Assembly (NCBI GenBank): GCA_026984385.1
Contig: JALSSH010000152.1
Coordinates: 1 to 16,684 of the forward strand
Reading direction: 5' to 3'
Length of the DNA stretch: 16,684 nt
Source: Ardenticatenia bacterium
GTDB lineage: Bacteria; Chloroflexota; Anaerolineae; Aggregatilineales; Aggregatilineaceae
Below are positions 13,486 through 16,684 of the stretch, in pieces; position 1 is the first letter of the stretch, and every line of letters begins with the position of its first letter. The notes beneath the pieces were generated by a model, which had not been told where the DNA came from, ran no database searches, and saw nothing but the letters and a program-made list of their open reading frames with translations. The position numbers and the translations under genes are program-made.

Positions 13486-15924
13486 ATGAATATCCAAGAC
13501 CTTTCCGGAAAAACGCTCGGCCAGTACGAGCTGCGCGAATTGCTGGGCTTAGGGGGCATGAGCGCGGTCTATCGCGCGTATCAATTGAATTTGAAGCGCG
13601 AAGTCGCGGTCAAAGTCTTGCCTCCGGCCCTGGCACGAGAAAGGAATTACGTGCAGCGCTTTTCTCGGGAAGCCGAAACCGCCGCCGCGTTGGAACATCC
13701 GCACATCGTCCCCGTTTACGATTACGGAGTGGAAAACAACACCAGCTATATCGTCATGCGGCTGTTGGATGGCGGGACGCTGGCCGACCGTCTCATGGAA
13801 AACAACACACGGCCCACGCTGGACGACGTGGCGAGGCTGCTTTCGCAAATTGCGGGGGCGTTTGACTATGCCCATTCCAGGGGCGTTATCCACCGCGACG
13901 TGAAGCCCAGCAACATGATGTTTGACGCGCAGGACAACGCTTTTTTGGTGGACTTCGGCATCGCCAAGATGTTGGAAAACACCACCACCGCCTTAACCGC
14001 AACCGGCGCCGTGTTGGGCACACCGCTTTACATGGCCCCCGAACAGTGGCGCTCTGAGCGCCCAACCGCTGCCACCGACCAGTACGCGCTGGGAGTGACG
14101 CTTTTCCAATGGCTGACGGGCACTGTGCCTTTTGACGCCGACACACCCTATAGCCTGATGCATATGCACCTCAACCAACCCCCGCCGCCGCTCAGCGAGC
14201 TGCGTCCGGAGCTGCCGCCCGCCGTCGAGGATGTTTTGCGACGCGCGCTGGCAAAAGCACCAGAAGAACGCTTCCCCTCTGTGCAAGATTTCGCTCGGGC
14301 TTTTGAGCACGCCGCCCGTGAATCTATGGATGACACTACCGCCATTTTGCCCCACACGCCGTTTGTGCCCGCACAAAAAACGCTGCTTGCCGAAACCCGT
14401 GTGACGGACGAACCCGCTTCTCCCGCAACGCAATCCGCTGTGTTGCCGATAACCGTTGCGCACCCGCCGCGCCGTCAGTGGCGAATGTGGATGTTGGGCG
14501 CAGGGGTCGGCGCGATGGTTTTGTTGGCAGCGTTGGGAGCGTTCCTAGTGTTGCGCGGTGGCGACGAGCCAATCACACACGGGGTGATGCCCTCTGCTCT
14601 CGGGCCAATGATGTCCACACGCACGATAGAAGCACGGAGCACGGCGCCCATCATTGCCACACAAACCACCGTCTTCCCTCCCGCGCCGACAACCGCAGTG
14701 GCAATCGCTATTTTGCCCTCGCCAACGCTTCCCCCTTCTTCAACGCCGCAAACGCCTTCGCGCACGCCGACACAAACGGCCACGTCCACGCCGACGCTCA
14801 GCGCCACCCCAACCGCTACCACTACGCGAACGCATACGCCCTCTGCCACGCCGAACGAGGCCGCGACCGTCGAGGCGTTGGTCAACGCCGCGTTGACACG
14901 CACGGCGACCAGTTGGACAGCCACACCGACCGCCAGCGCAACGGCTACCCCCAGCCACACCCCCACACCGACCGCGACGCCCAGCGCAACCCCTTCACCG
15001 ACGGTTACCGACACCCTGACGCCGACCGCTACCCCCACCCGCACGCTTTCCCCAACGCCCACGCTCACCCACACGCCCAGTGCCACACCCACTCCATTGG
15101 CAACGGCGACGCTTTTCGGCGGCGGTGCGGGGCAAATTGCGTTTGTTTCGGAGCGCGACGGCAACCGCGAAATTTACATCATGCGCTACGACGGCCAGGT
15201 GCTGCGTCGCTTAACCAATGACCCCGCCGACGATTGGGACCCTGCTTGGTCACCGGACGGGCAGCGATTGGCCTTCTATTCCGAGCGTGGTGGCGACGCG
15301 GAAATTTATATCATCAACGCGGACGGAACGGGCTTGCGCAACCTGACCAACCACCCGGCCAATGACTATCACCCGTCTTGGTCGCCGGACGGCCAACGGC
15401 TGGTTTTTTACTCCGACCGTAGCGGCAACGGAGACATTTACGCCATCAACGCGGACGGAACGGGCTTGCGCAACTTGACCAACCACCCCGCCAACGACGG
15501 CGGCGCGGCCTGGTCGCCGGACGGAGCGCGGATTGCGTTTAACTCCGAGCGCGACGGTAACGCCGAAGTTTACGTTATGAACGCAGACGGCAGCTTCCCT
15601 TTGCGCTTGACTTATAACGACGCTGAAGACGGCTGGGCGGCTTGGTCACCGGACGGAACACGGATCGCCTTCCAAAGCAACCGCGATGGAGCGTGGGATA
15701 TCTATGTATTGGACGCGGATGGGACCAACTTGCGTCGGCTGACGGACCATCCGGCTAACGATTGGTGGCCGACCTGGTCGGCTGATGGGCAATGGCTGCT
15801 CTTCACCTCAGACCGCGAGGGGGTGGCGGGCATTTACATCATGCCAGCCACCGGCGGAGAAGCGCGTCGCCTTTCTGATTCGGGCAGTTGGAACGATAGC
15901 CCTGCCTGGAGGCCAACGCGCTGA
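13486..15924 (+). CDS. Transmembrane Ser/Thr protein kinase with extracellular TolB-like propeller
   Basis: This 812-residue PknB-type kinase is anchored in the membrane. The kinase domain (about 13-275) has the glycine loop LGLGGMSAVY (20-29), Lys43 (VAVKVL), HRDVKPSN with Asp138, DFG with Asp156, a Thr-rich activation loop and GTPLYMAPEQ, so it should be active. A Thr-rich juxtamembrane part follows, then one membrane helix at about 334-356. Residues about 357-542 are a Pro/Thr/Ser/Ala-rich linker that would cross the outer layer. Residues 546-812 are six 44-residue PD40/TolB repeats (SPDG, SERDGN-x-E-I-Y, NADGT), a complete six-bladed propeller, outside the cell. No PASTA repeats are present. 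It probably senses a wall, polymer or protein ligand and phosphorylates threonines inside; the FHA protein at 10550 is a candidate reader. Confidence 0.93.
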   Translation: MNIQDLSGKTLGQYELRELLGLGGMSAVYRAYQLNLKREVAVKVLPPALARERNYVQRFSREAETAAALEHPHIVPVYDYGVENNTSYIVMRLLDGGTLADRLMENNTRPTLDDVARLLSQIAGAFDYAHSRGVIHRDVKPSNMMFDAQDNAFLVDFGIAKMLENTTTALTATGAVLGTPLYMAPEQWRSERPTAATDQYALGVTLFQWLTGTVPFDADTPYSLMHMHLNQPPPPLSELRPELPPAVEDVLRRALAKAPEERFPSVQDFARAFEHAARESMDDTTAILPHTPFVPAQKTLLAETRVTDEPASPATQSAVLPITVAHPPRRQWRMWMLGAGVGAMVLLAALGAFLVLRGGDEPITHGVMPSALGPMMSTRTIEARSTAPIIATQTTVFPPAPTTAVAIAILPSPTLPPSSTPQTPSRTPTQTATSTPTLSATPTATTTRTHTPSATPNEAATVEALVNAALTRTATSWTATPTASATATPSHTPTPTATPSATPSPTVTDTLTPTATPTRTLSPTPTLTHTPSATPTPLATATLFGGGAGQIAFVSERDGNREIYIMRYDGQVLRRLTNDPADDWDPAWSPDGQRLAFYSERGGDAEIYIINADGTGLRNLTNHPANDYHPSWSPDGQRLVFYSDRSGNGDIYAINADGTGLRNLTNHPANDGGAAWSPDGARIAFNSERDGNAEVYVMNADGSFPLRLTYNDAEDGWAAWSPDGTRIAFQSNRDGAWDIYVLDADGTNLRRLTDHPANDWWPTWSADGQWLLFTSDREGVAGIYIMPATGGEARRLSDSGSWNDSPAWRPTR
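14740..15110 (+). repeat. Low-complexity Pro/Thr-coding tract in the kinase gene
   Basis: A C-rich stretch built from varied ACG/ACC/ACA, CCG/CCC, GCG/GCC and AGC codons, encoding T-P-T-A-T and S-A-T-P units of the extracytoplasmic linker. The opposite strand is open for about 690 bases here (14475-15164) as a by-product of this composition. Confidence 0.8.
15313..15498 (+). repeat. Near-identical propeller repeat units, 132-base period
   Basis: Positions 15313-15366 and 15445-15498 match over 54 bases with three differences, all silent, and both encode INADGTGLRNLTNHPAND. The other four blades have diverged much more. This suggests a recent duplication or conversion of one blade. Confidence 0.8.
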
Positions 15925-15933
15925 ACGTGCCGC

Positions 15934-16684
15934 CTAGCCGCCCTCGGCGGTAGGGGAAACGGTGGGGGGCGGAGGCGGAGGCGTGTCGCTGGGCGTGGGC
16001 GAAGGCGGTGGCGCAACCGACGGCACGTCGCGCACATCGCCCAGCGTTTTCACCACAAAGGGGGCAATCCACCCCTTTACACCGTTGTTGGTGGTGATCG
16101 CCAACCATCCGCTGCCTATGCTGCTGACGCCGCGCACGCGCGCGATTTCTCCCATGTCCAGCGCGTCCACAACGGCGTAATACGTTCCATCTCCTGCGCG
16201 CACCCGGCAACCTGCCTCCACATCACAGATGACCCAAGGCGTGAGCGGCTGTGCGTTTTCCAGCACGGCTTGCGGCAACCATCCGATCTGTCCCTGCCAA
16301 GCCCCCTCGACGACCATCACTTCGTGCAACAGCATCGCCGGATTTTGCGGGTTGGGCACAGGTGCGCTGGTTGTCAATTGTACGAGGGTGCCGGCTCGTA
16401 ATTGCAAGACAGCGGGCGGCGTCTGCAACGCTTGGTCGTGGAAAAGCAGCAACTGCGCCCCTTGAGAAAGCCGCACACCTTCATCACCCGCGAGTTGGAG
16501 CATTAGCTCAGACGGTGAGAGCGTCGGGGTGGCGCTGGGGGGAGCGGTTGGGGTAGGTGAGATCACGTTGGGGTTAAGCGTGGCGGTCGGGGGGCGCGGC
16601 GTAAAAGTGGCGCTGGGCGTCGGGGTGGCGCTGGGGGGAACGGTTGGGGTAGCGGTAGCGCTGGGGCGCGAGGTGGGCGTTCGC
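15934..16684 (-). CDS. Pro/Thr-rich protein with SH3-like domains, C-terminal part (cut by right edge)
   Basis: The frame is open from the TAG at 15934-15936 to the window edge, giving about 249 residues; the N-terminus is missing. Reading in from the edge there is a Pro/Thr/Ser/Ala-rich linker of about 45 residues (TPT-x-PPSATPT units), then two beta-rich modules: LQLAGDEGVRLSQGAQLLLF to IGWLPQAVL, and CRVRAGDGTYYAVVDALDMG to VKGWIAPFVV. The second is a clear bacterial SH3 domain with an ICDVEAGC cysteine pair. A Pro-rich tail ends at TAEGG. A GTG at 16566 could be an internal start, but the linker continues upstream without a stop, so it is not used. It is convergent with the kinase gene with only 9 bases between stops. 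By analogy it may be another membrane-anchored kinase or a secreted SH3 protein. Confidence 0.75.
   Translation of the reverse strand, partial: RTPTSRPSATATPTVPPSATPTPSATFTPRPPTATLNPNVISPTPTAPPSATPTLSPSELMLQLAGDEGVRLSQGAQLLLFHDQALQTPPAVLQLRAGTLVQLTTSAPVPNPQNPAMLLHEVMVVEGAWQGQIGWLPQAVLENAQPLTPWVICDVEAGCRVRAGDGTYYAVVDALDMGEIARVRGVSSIGSGWLAITTNNGVKGWIAPFVVKTLGDVRDVPSVAPPPSPTPSDTPPPPPPTVSPTAEGG
16521..16652 (-). repeat. 36-base direct repeat in the Pro/Thr linker
   Basis: Positions 16521-16556 and 16617-16652 are the same over 36 bases except one (16544 versus 16640), 96 bases apart and in the same frame. They encode TPTAPPSATPT and TPTVPPSATPT. This is a likely product of slippage or local duplication in the linker. 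Confidence 0.75.

Noticed and set aside
14475..15164. 229-codon minus-strand open frame rich in V, G and A
   Set aside because: It is the reverse reading of the Pro/Thr linker of the kinase and is low-complexity.
15313..15498. CRISPR-like or tandem DNA repeat
   Set aside because: The repeat keeps reading frame and matches the 44-residue PD40 propeller unit, so it is protein-coding repetition.
15938..15950. CCGCC-CTC-GGCGG hairpin between the convergent stops as a terminator
   Set aside because: The stem is only 5 bp, lies within the last codons of the minus-strand gene and has no T-run on either side.

Overview
The window reads as chromosomal DNA of a GC-rich bacterium. It is most likely from the phylum Chloroflexota (Anaerolineae-like). 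This is inferred from gene style, not from a marker gene: a PknB-type kinase joined through a long Pro/Thr-rich linker to an outside TolB-like propeller, secreted bacterial-SH3 proteins with Pro/Thr linkers, a DUF2723-type membrane glycosyltransferase with a C-terminal beta domain, and a PhnE permease with an N-terminal extracytoplasmic extension. No tRNA, rRNA, CRISPR array, transposase or phage gene was seen. The density is about one gene per 1.4 kb, and all genes look intact except the two cut by the window edges.

Left third (1-6711, all minus strand). An uptake operon phnD-phnC-phnE (binding protein, ATPase, start of the permease) takes in phosphonate, phosphite or a related phosphorus oxyanion. 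phnD and phnC are separated by a perfect 9-bp-stem hairpin. Upstream lies a second operon that starts from a TATAAT promoter near 6747 and carries a polytopic glycosyltransferase, an RsmF-like RNA m5C methyltransferase and RsmE (16S m3U1498 methyltransferase), with junctions of 13 and 3 bases. A candidate terminator (2451-2485) separates the two operons.

Middle (6712-10549, plus strand). A divergent intergenic region feeds corA (Mg2+/Co2+ channel), then rnd (RNase D, overlapping the corA stop by 4 bases), then a beta-CASP metallo-beta-lactamase RNase preceded by a 10-bp-stem hairpin. Together they look like a metal-ion and RNA-processing operon.

Right third (10550-16684). This is a signalling and cell-surface region: a small zinc-ribbon plus FHA (phosphothreonine-binding) protein, a secreted protein with a propeller-like region and two SH3-like domains (minus strand), a divergent 300-base control region, a transmembrane Ser/Thr kinase with a six-repeat outside propeller, and the C-terminal part of a further Pro/Thr-rich SH3 protein running off the right edge. 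A plausible reading is that the kinase senses something outside through its propeller, phosphorylates threonines inside, and the FHA protein reads them; the SH3 proteins would act at the cell wall or surface. That link is inference from neighbourhood and domain logic.

A recurring -10 element, TATACT, is found upstream of corA, the FHA gene, the kinase and the secreted SH3 gene. The most unusual non-coding signal is a leader of alternating CAAGC/GCTTG segments directly before the ribosome binding site of the secreted SH3 gene.
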